From assembly GCA_037951165.1 (NCBI GenBank), contig JBBDHG010000015.1, positions 7,048,501 to 7,112,500 of the forward strand: a DNA stretch of 64,000 bases. The letters run 5' to 3'. Of the stretch, positions 44,460-56,000 are shown piece by piece. How positions within the stretch are numbered: position 1 is the first letter of the stretch; each line of letters starts with the position of its first letter. This DNA comes from Lophius americanus (taxonomy: Eukaryota > Chordata > Actinopteri > Lophiiformes > Lophiidae). Made by a program: the position numbers and the translations under genes. A model generated the notes under the pieces. That model searched no databases. It was not told where the DNA came from and saw only the letters and a list, made by a program, of their open reading frames with translations.

Positions 44460-46625
44460 TGTCTGTTGGTTGTCTTGTTAGCAGGATTAAGCAAAGGGAT
44501 TTCAAGGAGATTATGATGCCTCCAGGAAACTTTCCTTTAGAGGTTTTCCAGGCAACTGGAAGTACAGTAGCAGTACTTGCTGGAGGGATTACATGATGAA
44601 CTCTCCTAGGATGAGATGGAGAGTGTTGCTGAGGAGACCGATGTCTGGAATACCCTGCTTATCTCACTTCCACAGTGACCAAACCCGAAAACGGGATGAG
44701 AGAAAAAATTTAAAAATAATGAAAGATTTTTAATGTATTTGTGTTTTTTAGTAATGTCCATGATTACCCCCACCTAGGAGGTTATGTTTTCACTCCTGTG
44801 CGTTTATTATTATTATTAGCAGGATTATGGAAAGAACTATATGGCAGATTTGCATGAACAGAGTTATACAGTATTGTAGTGGTATATCCTGAAGGTGGCT
44901 AAGTTATGATGATGTAAAGAGTTTTGTAGCATTAAAATTAAATCAAATATTAAACTGTTTGAATAATGATGTCACAATTTGACTATTAATCCCTCTGATC
45001 TTTTGATTCCTTTAGTCTTTCTCTGGGATGGACCTTGGGGCTCAGTTAAGTCCCTTTGATTCCTTTGATGTTCATGTGAGGGTGAAGCTGAACAGAGACA
45101 CTGAAGTGAAAGGCGCAGGGGATGAGCGGCTACAGTGTTTTTGATACTTGGGGACGTTAAGTGTTTTGCAGCATTTGAAATAAAATAAAATAAAATTGTT
45201 TAGTAGAGAAGCCACAATGTAGTTATTGCTGTCTTTGTGTCGCTGAGAGTTTGTTGGAGTTGTTGGTAGATTTAGAGGCTGGAAATAAATCAGACATTAA
45301 TGGAGAAATCTGCAGCAACATTTCATAAACCTTGACTAGTGTTTTGCCTTGGCGGAGGTTTATACTCTGCTTTTTTTTTAGTTATTATGTTTGTTTATCT
45401 GTTTGTTTCTGAGCAGGATTAAGGAAAAACTAGACAACCTATTTGAATTCAATTTTATCCAAATGTAAGGTTTGGCATATCCTAGAGGTGATTCAATTTC
45501 GGAGCCGTTAAATGTTTTGCAGATTTTAAAATTAATTGTAAGAAGTTAAATGAATACATTGTTTTTATCATGCCTGTTGTTTTGTGGCTGTATGCTTTGC
45601 CCCAAGATAACATGTCAAATTATTTGAAATGTGACATACATCACAATAAACTGTTTTCTGATTCTGATTAAATAAAATAGAAATAGAAAGCCGTTGGAGT
45701 AGTGTCTAAATGTGGCTATTGCTGCTTTGATCCATTGATTCCTTTGATCTTCTATGGGGTGTAGCTTCGGGCTCAGTTTTAAAAATTCCTTTGATTCCTT
45801 TGATATTCCGTTGATGGTGGCACATGGGCCTCAGTGGGCTGAACAGAGATAATGAAGTGGAAGATAATAATAATAATAATAATACATTTTATTTAAAATG
45901 CACTTTACATTTGGGTTCAAATCTCAAAGTGCTACAAGGTAAAAGCAGATTAAAAATATGATAGAAATAATATGAAAATATGACCAAAATGCAGCAAAGT
46001 TAATTAAAAGTTATAGGTTCTGCTATAAAAAGAAAGTTTTAAGTCCTTTTTTAAAAGTCACAGTCATCTGGGGAGCCCTCAGATGGTCAGTGAGGGCATT
46101 CCACAAACGAGGGGAAGCAGACCAGAAGGCTCGATCACCCATTGTGCTGAGCTTAGTCCGGGGATGATTACTGGACATGAGTCACTAGAGTATCTGAGAA
46201 ATACTTTCTGAGTTTATTAGAGTTTTTCAGAGGCTGGCATTAACATTAATGGAGACATCTGCATGAATGTTTCTTAATTTAGGGTACTGTTGTGCCTTGG
46301 CGGAGGTTTATGCTCTTTGAGTGCTTTTTCTAGTTTTTCATGCATTTGTTCCATTGATGTTCCTTCCTCGGTAGATGGGGGCTGATATGCCTATGTTCCT
46401 TTGTTGTTCCTTTTGGGGGAAGATCCAGGAAATGACACAACAATGTCAGTTCACTGGAGAAGAAAAGGTAATTACAAATCAGGATTCATAAAAAGTAAAC
46501 CTCTTTGTGGTTCCAAACGTATCAATACTCTGACAGTTTTTTGGAGTAGTCGGTAGATTTAGAGAATGGCAATTTAATTTGCATTAATTTTCCTAAACCC
46601 AGTGTAATGTTGTGCCTTGTTCATT
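44460..46625 (+). repeat. Tandemly duplicated dispersed-repeat block, about 740-bp unit
   Basis: The same words recur in order: GCAGGATTA followed by an A-rich stretch at 44481, 44819 and 45413; CCTTTGATTCCTTTGAT at 45053 and 45788; GCTGAACAGAGA at 45087 and 45838; CCTTGGCGGAGGTTTAT at 45347 and 46295; GGTAGATTTAGAG at 45266 and 46551. Offsets of 735-751 bp, and about 950 bp across the LINE insertion, show two main units plus partial ones. The block resembles a common fish repeat whose end reads CCTTGGCGGAGGTTT...CTCT. No coding sequence was seen. Confidence 0.65.
45864..46170 (-). mobile_element. L2/CR1-type LINE 3' end inserted in the duplicated block
   Basis: On the minus strand the frame reads GDRAFWSASPRLWNALTDHL then RAPQMTVTFKKGLKT, the C-terminal tail typical of fish L2/CR1 reverse transcriptases. 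It is followed by a 3' end with AGCACTTTGAGATTTGAACC and an (ATT)n microsatellite (45864-45883). It interrupts one unit of the block, so it inserted after the duplication. Confidence 0.8.
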
Positions 46626-47154
46626 TGATAATCTGTGCTGAAAGACAATTTTTTTTCTCACTGTTAATACGACCTAAAACCGTGTTGATGGGGCCTCTCA
46701 GTAAATGAAGTACCTGTGTCCTCAGGTTTAGAGAACAGATTTCAGGAACTCTGCTGCCTACAGTTTGAGATAATATTGATTTTCTCGACATACCGCCAAA
46801 ACTTCTCGGTGGTCTCTGCTCTCCCAAGAACCACGTCTTCAGGTCTCAAAAGGAATCAGAAAGGTTTATTTACCTGAAAACATTGGATAGACTTTAATTC
46901 CATTTCAAATAAATAGAGAAGAGGTTTGTGGAGTTTGACTACTAATGTTTGAATTTAATTCTCTTTTTTTTTGGTAGATAGCTATAGATAAATATAATGT
47001 TCTTTGCTATTTTCTTATAAAGCACGCTACTGTTCACATTTCCATCAGGAAATTAAAATGAATGAATGAATTAAATTAATTAAAATCAGGGCTCTGCTAT
47101 TTTTTTTATTGCTTTGGCTAAATATAGATAATAATCTTGTGGACCAGCAAATGG
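46626..47154. other. Unassigned DNA
   Basis: Nothing identified. Confidence 0.4.
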
Positions 47155-47345
47155 GTGGGGCTGATCAGCCATAACACTATAATCACCTGCCTAATATTGT
47201 GCAGGTCCACTTTTTGCTGTCAAAGTAGCTCTGTGATGCACTGTGACAGCTTTCTGTCCGAACCTGCTTTAACATTTTCAGCAGTTTGTGCTATAAATCG
47301 GACCTATCGGATTTATCGGACCCTGTCCTAGCTCACAACATCATC
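47155..47345 (-). mobile_element. Tc1/mariner deletion derivative (CTGATCAGCCATAAC type)
   Basis: The left terminus, CTGATCAGCCATAACACTAT then AATCACCTGCCTAATATTGT, matches the inverted repeat of a common fish Tc1 family. It jumps directly to an internal segment, GCTCTGTGATGCACTGTGAC then CTTTCTGTCCGAACCTGC and TAAATCGGACCTATCGG, that in intact elements lies several hundred bp further in, within the reverse-strand transposase gene. Most of the coding region has been deleted. Confidence 0.65.
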
Positions 47346-47609
47346 ACTCTTGTATAAGTTCCTCAGATCTTATACACATTTTTCAGTGAATATTATGTTG
47401 TGGCACTTCATTGTACAGACACACACAGCATATAAACTAAAATATAATATTAAATTTAATTCATTTTTCTTGCATGACCTAAAGTCCTTGTAACTAGACA
47501 AAGTCCATACAGTTGGAGGAGCCCCAGACTTGTTTCCCTGCGCTCATTTTCCAGAGTATTAACAGGGACATATATACACACTTACTGAGTGTGTATTTTA
47601 CATTTTTAC

Positions 47610-47790
47610 AATAATAATAACAATAATAATAATAAGAAGAAAATTGTATTTATAGAGCACTTTTCATGAATACTCAAAGTTGCCTTACAGATACAGAGTA
47701 AAATAACATGTTTACACAGGAATCTAGATCGGATTTAAAAAAAATAAAGATACAGGCGTTTCAAATCATAACAGATTCATAGTATATTAG
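47610..47790 (-). mobile_element. Retroelement 3' tail with AAT/AAC repeat
   Basis: An AATAATAATAACAATAATAA tract is joined to TTGTATTTATAGAGCACTTT and TCATGAATACTCAAAG. The minus strand reads as a LINE terminus (AAAGTGCTCTATAAATACAA). It differs in detail from the 45864 family. Confidence 0.55.
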
Positions 47791-48685
47791 ACGCTTTAAC
47801 AGATCCTGTTTCCAAAGTCTTTGGAAACAGTTGGTGTGGGTTTACCTGAGTCCACACTAGTTATAATTATGAAATGTGTTGTGTAATTAGTTTTTACATC
47901 TAATATGGAAACAAAATATTCTGTATCTTTCATATAATTCACACGGCTGTATATCTGCTTTCTAAAAGCAAAGAAGGCAATTTGAAAAGAAAACCTTCAC
48001 AGAGAGAAAGTGTTGAAGAGTTTTGTGCAGCAAACAGTGACACCTAAGTGTTGATGTACCCAGTGCTATATTGTAAAAAGCTGCATAAAGTAACTAAATC
48101 GAAGGCTAAGGTTTGTTAATTTATGTTTGAATATAATCAAGCTGGCGTTTCTACCAATATTTATAGGATTGAGGAAGAAGATACAGAAATGTAAATAGTT
48201 GGATTAAGAATGAACAAAGACTATAATAAAAGTATTATGTCAAGTATTACCCTTTGAATTGTTCTTAATTATTAATGCGGAGATCGGCTATGAAAATTGT
48301 CACAGTGAACAACTTATCTGAATGACTTTGTAAACAAAATTTTACAAATTGAATGTCCTCTAAATCAGAGGCAATATGTAGCCATCACCGGTCAATTTTC
48401 CCTTCTCATCCAATCACAGTGTCTCATTTGTACATAAGCCGTTTAATGAGTTTTATAAGCTGTTGAGTCATTCAGTAGTCACCTGACATTATCAAAGATT
48501 TGCAACCCAACTCCACCCACTCATCAAATTAAGCCTTAACACCGCGCTGGACATCAATGTAACGGCTCTGGTCTGTGGCTCAGAGGTGGAGAACCGCTTA
48601 GTCCAAGGTCTTTCAAAGCATTTGCTACCAGGCAACAGACCGTTATCCGGCTAAAATATGATTCAGGAATTTATTTCCACTGTGT

Positions 48686-48686
<1 letters not shown>
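47791..48686. other. Unassigned DNA
   Basis: Nothing identified. Confidence 0.4.
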
Positions 48687-48725
<39 letters not shown>

Positions 48726-48745
48726 ATTTAATTTATAATATTAAC
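48687..48745 (-). mobile_element. L2/CR1-type LINE tail stub with (AAT)n
   Basis: About 12 AAT units followed by ACATTTAATTTATAATATT, the same junction as at 24169. Only the last tens of bases of the element are present. Confidence 0.55.
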
Positions 48746-48779
48746 TAAAGGTTCGGTGTGTTTGTATGTGTGTGAGTGC

Positions 48780-50405
48780 CGGCACTGATCAGCCACGATA
48801 AAGACTTACAGGTGAATCCAGATGAACACTCTTTATTTGTTACATGTCACATATCAGTGGGTGGAATGAACATTACTCAAAAAAATAAGGGGAACTGTTA
48901 AATCTAACATTCCAGATCTGAATAAATGAAATATTCCAGATGAAAGTCTTAAGTGATTACCTACTTACTAACAAAATAACGTAACAATCAATGGAAACCA
49001 AAATCATTAAGCCATTGAGGTACAGATTCAGAATCATACTCAAAAACAAAGAGGAAAAATGAGATCCCAGGCTGATCCAACTTTTGTGTATTTCCTCAAG
49101 ACGACTCATAATGTGGCTCAGTAATATGTTTGGCCTCCACGTGCCTGTATGCACTCCCTACAATATCAGAGGTGCTCAATTGGATTCAGGTCTGGCAAAC
49201 AGGCAGGCCGCTCAATAGCCACACAATCCAGCCCTATGAGGCAGGGTATTATCCTCCACCAAAAGGAACCCAGGCCCCACTGCCCCAGCATACGGTCTGA
49301 GAATGGGTCTGAGGATCTCATCTCGGTACCTAACAACAGTCAGGGTACCCCTGGCTAGCACCTGGTGGTCTCTGGGGACCTCCAAGGACATCACTCCCCA
49401 GAGCAGCATTGACCCACCGCAAAACCGGTCACGCTGGAGGATGTTGCAGACAGCAGAACGTTCTCCACAGTGTCTCCAGACTTTCTCACATCTGTCACGT
49501 GTGCTCAGTGTGAACCTGGTCTAATCTGTGAAGAGAACAGGGCTCCAATGGGGAATCTTCCAATTCTGGTGATCTCTGGCAAATTCCAATCGGGCTAAAT
49601 TGCCAGGCTGTGAGCATAGTTCCCACTTCTGGACCTCAGGCCCTCATGCCACCCTCATGGAGTCTGTTTTGACTGTTTGGGCAGAAACATGCACACGAGT
49701 GGCCTGCTGGATCTAATTTTGTAGGGCTCTGGTAGTGCTCCTCCAGTTTCTTCTTGCAAAAAAGGGCAGATAGCGGTCCTAATGCTGGGTTGTTGCCCTC
49801 CTACAGCCCCCTCCACCTCTCCTTGTGTACTGGCCTGTCTCCTGATATCTCCTCCACGCTCTTGCTGGGAGACAGCAAACCTTCTGTCCACGGCGCGTAT
49901 GAATGTGCCATCCTGGAGGAGCTGCACTACCTGGGCAATGTCTGCAGGCTACAGCTACTGCATCATGGTACTAGTGGCGGGGGCATTAGAAAAGTGCAAA
50001 ACTACCCAAGAATCAGAGAGAAAAGCAGGAGGGGAGGGAAATGGTCTGTGCCCACTAGCTGCAAAACCATTCCCCAATAACTGTTGTCTCGCTAATTGTT
50101 TTTCCACCTGTTGTCTGTCCCCTATGCACAACAGCAGGTGAAATTGATTCACAATCATTATTGCTTCCTGACTGAACAGGTTGATGTCCAGAAATTGTGA
50201 TTGACTTGGAGTTACACTGTGATGATTATGAGTTCCCTTTATTTCTCTGAGTAGTGATTTGGGCAGCAAGTTAACATTTTCTCTTTACGTTGAAATGTAC
50301 AGTACTGGCTCTGATGGAAAGGTGTCAAAGTGTATCAGAAGCTGTTTGGGCGGCAAAAACAGGATGTGCACATTATTGCAGGTGTTATAATGCCTGATCG
50401 AACAT
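48780..50405 (+). mobile_element. Tc1/mariner deletion derivative, split by a second Tc1 insertion
   Basis: The left part (48780-48873) reads CACTGATCAGCCACGATAAA, then CAGGTGAATCCAGATGAACA and TCAGTGGGTGGAATGAAC. The right part resumes at 50254 with TTTGGGCAGCAAGTTAACAT, TTTCTCTTTACGTTGAAATG and CTGGCTCTGATGGAAAGG, and closes with GTTATAATGCCTGATCG near 50401. Joined conceptually, these follow one family's order (the same family as 47155) with most of the transposase gene deleted. The inserted element occupies 48876-50251. Confidence 0.65.
48876..50251 (-). mobile_element. Tc1/mariner transposon with both inverted repeats, inactivated transposase
   Basis: The ends are CTCAAAAAAATAAGGGGAAC (from 48876) and the complement CTCAGAGAAATAAAGGGAAC (from 50251), each bounded by a TA (48874-48875 and 50252-50253). 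The minus strand encodes a Tc1-type transposase: QVVQLLQDGTFIRAVDRRFA near 49940-49880, then after frameshifts VLARGTLTVVRYRDEILRPI and RPYAGAVGPGFLLVEDN at about 49350-49240, where EDN stands for the usual QDN of the second catalytic Asp, and DLNPIEHL near 49180, the site of the third acidic residue. About 130 bp after that point is missing relative to intact elements. It is too damaged to be active. Confidence 0.85.
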
Positions 50406-52854
50406 CCCCCTTTTGCTGGTCTGCAAATATTACAAAGACATCAAATGATAGTTGAAAATAAAAATCCTGTTTTTCTTGAAGCTACAATTAGAAGAAGTAA
50501 TTAAGAGGCTTTTGTATCTCCAACCGACTGATAGGGAGTCAGTCAGTCATTTAATTAACTTAGTCAAGTTGCTTCTGATTCAGCCTTTGAGGAGTACCAT
50601 GACCTGGAATGATGAGAATCTTCACAAGGATGGAGATGAGGTCAAAACCCAACGTTGACTGGACATATAACTCTGATGGTGAACATACATTTGTTTCTTG
50701 TAGCCATTTCGGGTTGCCAGGTCCCAGCTGGCAATGTGCAATCCAGAATTGGGTTTTCTTGTAAATATGTTTTTAATTTCTTATATTAATTCATCCATCT
50801 TTCTAAAGCTACAATGACCTCCTGTACGAGCTGGGGATCCTCCAATCAGATGTTTTCCCTTTACAAAGTTGCACCAACATTAATCTCCATTGCCTTTCAA
50901 GGTCTAAGCACCACATTTCATATTAGAGCCTCCGAACAGCCAATCTTTATTCCGAGTTTGGTGCTTAGAGCTTGACAGGATCCACTTCCTGTCAAACCCC
51001 TGTTCTCTTCACAATAAATGTCATCTTCTTTAGATTCTGTCATTCTAAATTTTTTCTTGTATATATTACTCCTGAATGAGATGTTGGTTTAGAGAGATCT
51101 ATTTTCACGTTTCACATTAGATTTTGAGAGTTGATGAGTTGGTTAAGGCCCACAACCTTGATATATTTTCTCCGGTGAATGTTGCCTCTGTAATCATGTT
51201 TACAGTATTTCACCTGTGAAACACGATTGGGCAAACTGTTATCATGACTTTTCCAGCAAACACCAGACTTTAGATATCCCTTACGCTGGAAAGCTATTCT
51301 GAAATAGGTTCATCAAGTACTTCCACTTTAATGCAGTACTTTCTAAACTCCCTAAGGGAGGATCTCTTGAAGGTTTGCGTTTTATAGAGGCCGCAACCTC
51401 TATTTATTTATTTTTATCCAGGGGATCAACACCAGAGATCTTTGAAATATTAAAATAACCATATGTATGTTGCATTTCAACTCTGAATAAAGTGCATTTT
51501 GTCCAACATCATCAAGTACTACCACTTCTGCTCGAATGTTATGATACTGCACAGTAGATAAACTTAGATTTCACTCATGAATTTAAATACCTATACTCTC
51601 CAGCACCACTACCAAAGTCTCCTGGGTGCTATGCTCAGCTTGTGTTTGAATTGCATTTATGACTACATCTGAACCATCAGTAATGCCTTTTATTCATGAC
51701 CGAACTAATGGCTACAACGCAACAATCCCCAGGTTGACTGTAGCTCTCCAGCTTTCCTTGTCCTTCTTGGCTTCTCAGCATATCTGAGCATCTTGCTTTC
51801 ATACGCCTCATCTGCTTCCTTCCCATGGTACTGCAAAGTAAGCAACCACAGAGTTAAACAAAAAGGTCAGGGCTTGAGTGCTGTAAGGGGACTAGGATAT
51901 CCAGGGACAGGACACAAGCTACTGATGCTGGAAATATTTACTATTTATTTTGAAAGTGGAAAGTTGGTGAACATTTTCATCACAGTCTCAATACCTTCAA
52001 ATACTGTACAAAGTAAAATAAAGTGGTTATCTACCTACATCGATTACTGGATCAAAGTCCATCCACCCTGAGCAGCGAGATAAATCCCCACTATGGAGTA
52101 AAGACATTGGTGCTAGATATGGTTGTGGCTGATGACTCTGCAGTGATTAAAGAGGTTCATGAAAGGATAAGTACCACTGATATCAAAAAGACTTGGGAAC
52201 ACACTGGACATTTGGACTATATTTTCTGACTAATCACAACAGTGATTTTATACACACTTTCATGTGTTAATTTAAAGAGAGTGAGTTTTTTTTTTTGAGG
52301 TTCTGGGATTGAAATCTGACCTGGGGATTCTTTCTACCGGTGAGTGTTCGCACCGGGTTTTTCTTTCACAGTTTTGTAGTTGGTTTAACAAGGAAGAGAT
52401 CTTCACAATTACCGTTCCTACCGAATGAAAGACCCCTTGTGGTAGAAACTGGATATCCTGCCTTTAAACGACAAACTTAGTACTAGCTCCAGGGAGGGCT
52501 TCTCACATTGTTTGGTTAAAGTGTCGGAGAGACGTTGAAGAAACGCTTCACTTTTAAAATGCAACAAATAAGAAAAGGAATAAGTTGTTGCTGGTATGTC
52601 CGTTGTGTTTTGCAAAGTTTTTCAATTTGGAGAGCTCAAATGGAGATTGATAATTATCATTAGGACGTGTAGCGTACGCCTCTGACTGTGGGTCAATGTG
52701 ACATTCCCAACTCTCCTCTCATTATTCCCTGACTCTGTGGATTTTAATAGTTTGATCAGTATTATGGAATTACAAGACAATTTAACTGTTCCTTGAATTA
52801 GCTAGTTTGTCTATTTTAATTTAAATTTAGAAAGATGACAGACTGTCATGAAGT
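50406..52854. other. Unassigned DNA
   Basis: No repeat or gene was recognised. Short hairpin CCGGTG...CACCGG at about 52337-52356. The part 52615-52740 (GGAGATTGATAATTATCATT, CGTGTAGCGTACGCCTCTG) has the look of a conserved element. Frames at 50452-50658, 51793-52071 and 52023-52229 have no motifs. Confidence 0.35.
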
Positions 52855-55667
52855 TTAGGTGTTTAATTATTCTATTGTTAAAGATTTTTGGAAATGTTAC
52901 TCTGTTTATACTTATAATACTCCGTGTGACTTTAAATCTATAGCGGGACTTGGTTTTATTAATTTGAATGAACGCAGTCTTATTGCACAAATGGAAAGGA
53001 TTTGGATTTTATTTGGGCATACTCAATCAATGCTGTCGTTATTGTCCTGTCTGAGACATGATAAAGCAGATCTGTCCAGAGAAGGAGGTTACTATCAAAG
53101 GTTTCAATATTTTTGGAACCGACCCACCCAAAGGGGCGTTGGTATTGTTATCTAAATTAAAACCAAGTTTCAAGCAAAAGTGCTCCTATCTAAATCAGTG
53201 ATAAAACAATTTGTATTTCTAGCGGTTGAGATCCCAAACACTATGCACATCACTGTCATTGGCTGCTACGGAACCCCATCAGCTTCCAGGGATGGTCTCC
53301 AATCTCTAATGCAGCTCATTTCAGTGTTGAATGCCAAAGATTTGGTCATCTCGGGCGATTGAGACTGGAACTGGCTGCAACCAGTTTCTGGTAAATTTAA
53401 AGCTCACTGGGACTCAGCAAATCTTTTTCAGATTGTTGACAGTCCTGGTAGACCCAATCCCAAAAATTCCCAAAAATCATTCAATACTTCCGTGTTTGCT
53501 TACGACATCATTGACAACACGCACTTTTCTGAATAAGGATTTAACCATGATCCGGATAATTTCAATTAGGACAGGATTTGTTTTATTGCTGATGGGAACA
53601 CGCTTGGAACTTTTTAAATAACAGCTTTTCTAAAATAGTTGACAAGCATGTTCCCTTCAAATAAAGACCGCATTGAGTCATGGTTCACACCCAAACTATC
53701 TGATTTGCTTCATCGCAACATATCATGGACCTAAGTCACAAAAACAGGTTCAAATTCTGAAGTGTTTACTTTCAGAAAACTTTGCAATGCTACCACAGTT
53801 GAAATCAGGAAAGCGAAGTCCGACATTTCTTGAAATCAAACAGCCTCAATAACCTCAGTTTCAGTCAGAGTTTTTAACCAAGCATTTTTAAGAACTCGCA
53901 AGCAATCTCTGACAGAACAGAGGTGCTTGATTGTTTAATAGACATTTTATTGATTCAGGTTCCCTGTTCAATTCCCTCGTTGTTCCACATAATAATTCCC
54001 CTTCTGTTTGTCCTGACAGTCTGGTTATGATAACACAACCCTTTCATTTTAATCCTGTAACTTTTTTAGAGGTGCACAAAGCCATTACGTTTTTAGAATC
54101 CAAAAAATCAGCAGGTCCTGATCTTTTAAAGCCCTATTTTTTAAAGATAGCAGTATTAGCTTTTATTTCACCACTTTAAAAGTATCTTTTTAATCTCTCC
54201 CTGGACTGAAATCCCTTAACTATGGAAATCTGCCTGAATTAGTCCATGGTTCAAAGGGGGTGACCAAACAGTAGTACACAATTACAGGCCCAATCCAAAC
54301 TGTTTGTCTTGTCAAGGTTCTGGAGTCCCTTGTAAGTGAACAATTGAAAAGGTTTTTTAACCACAAGCAATATTTTATAGAACCTTCAAACTGATTCTAA
54401 GATAAATAACAGTTCTACTACAGCACACATGAAGGTAGTAAATTATTTAATTGATGATTTAAACAACAAAAATTGTGAGGCCCTTTTCATTGATCTGTGA
54501 AAAGTTTTTGATACAGTCGGCCACAAAATTATAAGTCAAATATTTTACCCGTCCGACTGATCTCAGTGTGTTCAAGTAGAAGGTCTTACTTTCAGATATT
54601 TTAGTATACTCAAGGGTGTGCCCCGAGGATCAGTTGTGGGTCCATTCTTTTTCATTATATACATAAACTGTCTGAACCAAAATGTCCGAAATGCAAGCCT
54701 TTCCTTTTACGATGATGACACTGTGATATACGGCTCAGCTTCCACACCAAGCCACGCTTTTATTCAGCGACAATCAGCTTTAAATATTGTTCACTTATGT
54801 GATTTAGAACTTGTTTTAATGTCGGATGAATCCGGATTCATGCTGTTGTCTAACTCAAAATCTAAGTGACTGGACTTACGGCCATCACCACTATTCAAGA
54901 CTCTGAGATTGAATCTTTATCTCAATACAAATATCTAGGTTTTACAATTGACCATTCACTCTCTTTTGCCCCTCACATTCAGCAACTGGTGAAACAAATT
55001 TAATTACAATTGGGTTTTTACTTTAGATCCAAGTCATGCCTTTCCTTCGAGGCGAAAAGGCAACTTGTTGCTTCAATGTTTCTGTCTGTGCTGGATTTGT
55101 GCAATGTTTTATTTATGCATGCATCTTATTCAAGGTTTGCACTCATTCGACACTGTCTACCATGGAGCTCTAAGCCTTATCATAACTTTTAAAGCTTTTA
55201 TCCATTCCTGTGTTGTATGCCTGAGTTGGATGGTCTGCCTTGTCTACCTACAAACTTAATCACTGGCATACTCTTATTTATAAGGCTGTTCAGGGTCTTC
55301 TTCCTCCTTATCCTTATCATTTATGTTTGCTACTGCTACTGCTTGGAATCAGCTGCAGAATAACCTGTATTTCAAAGAGCTGGTCAAACTGAATGCATTC
55401 AAGGCCATCTTAAAAGATTCTGATGTAGACACATCTGGCTGTAGATGTTTTAACTGATATGGTAGTCTTGGCCAAATACAGAGGCATCATTCCAACTTTT
55501 GATGGCTCCTACTTAATGTAATTTTTTGCGTTTTCCTTTAGTGTTTTTATGTGTTGCAACACTATACGTGTACTGCTGACTGTCTTGGCCAGGACTGAAA
55601 ATGTGTTTATCTCAATGAAATTTGCCTGGTAAAATAAAGGTTGAATTAAAAAATTAATAAAAAAAGT
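52855..55667 (+). mobile_element. L2/CR1-type LINE, near-complete ORF2, inactivated
   Basis: Domains appear in order across shifting frames. The endonuclease has GLGFINLNERSLIAQMERI near 52947 and, after VISGD and a stop, DWNWLQP. The reverse transcriptase has ALEVHKAITFLESKKSAGPD-like sequence near 54070-54120, LIDDLNNKNCEALFID-like sequence at 54450-54500, RGSVVGPFFFIIYINCL at 54620-54670, and the catalytic box FYDDDT (54705-54722) where families usually have YADD; the two aspartates remain. C-terminal pieces SQYKYLGFTIDHSLSF and AWNQLQNNLYFKELVKLNAF follow. The 3' end, TTGGCCAGGACTG...ATAAAGGTTGAAT, precedes an A-rich tail. Multiple stops and frameshifts; no ORF1 was seen. Confidence 0.9.
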
Positions 55668-55679
55668 TGCACGGGAAAA

Positions 55680-56000
55680 AGCAAGAGCATAACCCCCCCC
55701 ATGATATGGATGAGACCAACTGGATGTCAACTCAGGTGAGGGATGGCTGCATGATGTGGGAGGATCTCCTTAAGAGACCTATCCATTATGCTGGTCGGCC
55801 TCCACTAGCTGCATTTCCTCTCGCAGTATGCAAGAGTTTGTTTAGAAAGGTTTGGGGGCAAGGTTATTGTCACAAGCTTTTAACCACCAGCCTTCCAGGA
55901 CCTCAACATTTCAAGGCTCCAGACCCAAAGCTTTCTGCACCCTCCCTCCTCTCTAGTCCTGAACTTTGCCTGCTGCATTGAATGCCCCAGTAGGACTCCT
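55680..56000. other. GC-richer block with an unrecognised 104-codon frame
   Basis: Directly after the LINE tail, a frame from 55667 to 55981 reads DMDETNWMSTQVRDGCMMWE and later PIHYAGRPPLAAFPL and LPGPQHFKAPDPKLSAPSLL. Its base composition differs from its surroundings. I do not recognise it. It may be flanking unique sequence, a pseudogene piece, or transduced DNA. No splice sites are evident. Confidence 0.25.

Noticed and set aside
49149..50141. Plus-strand frames of 65-119 codons around 49.1-50.1 kb
   Set aside because: They are antisense shadows of the minus-strand Tc1 transposase remnant.
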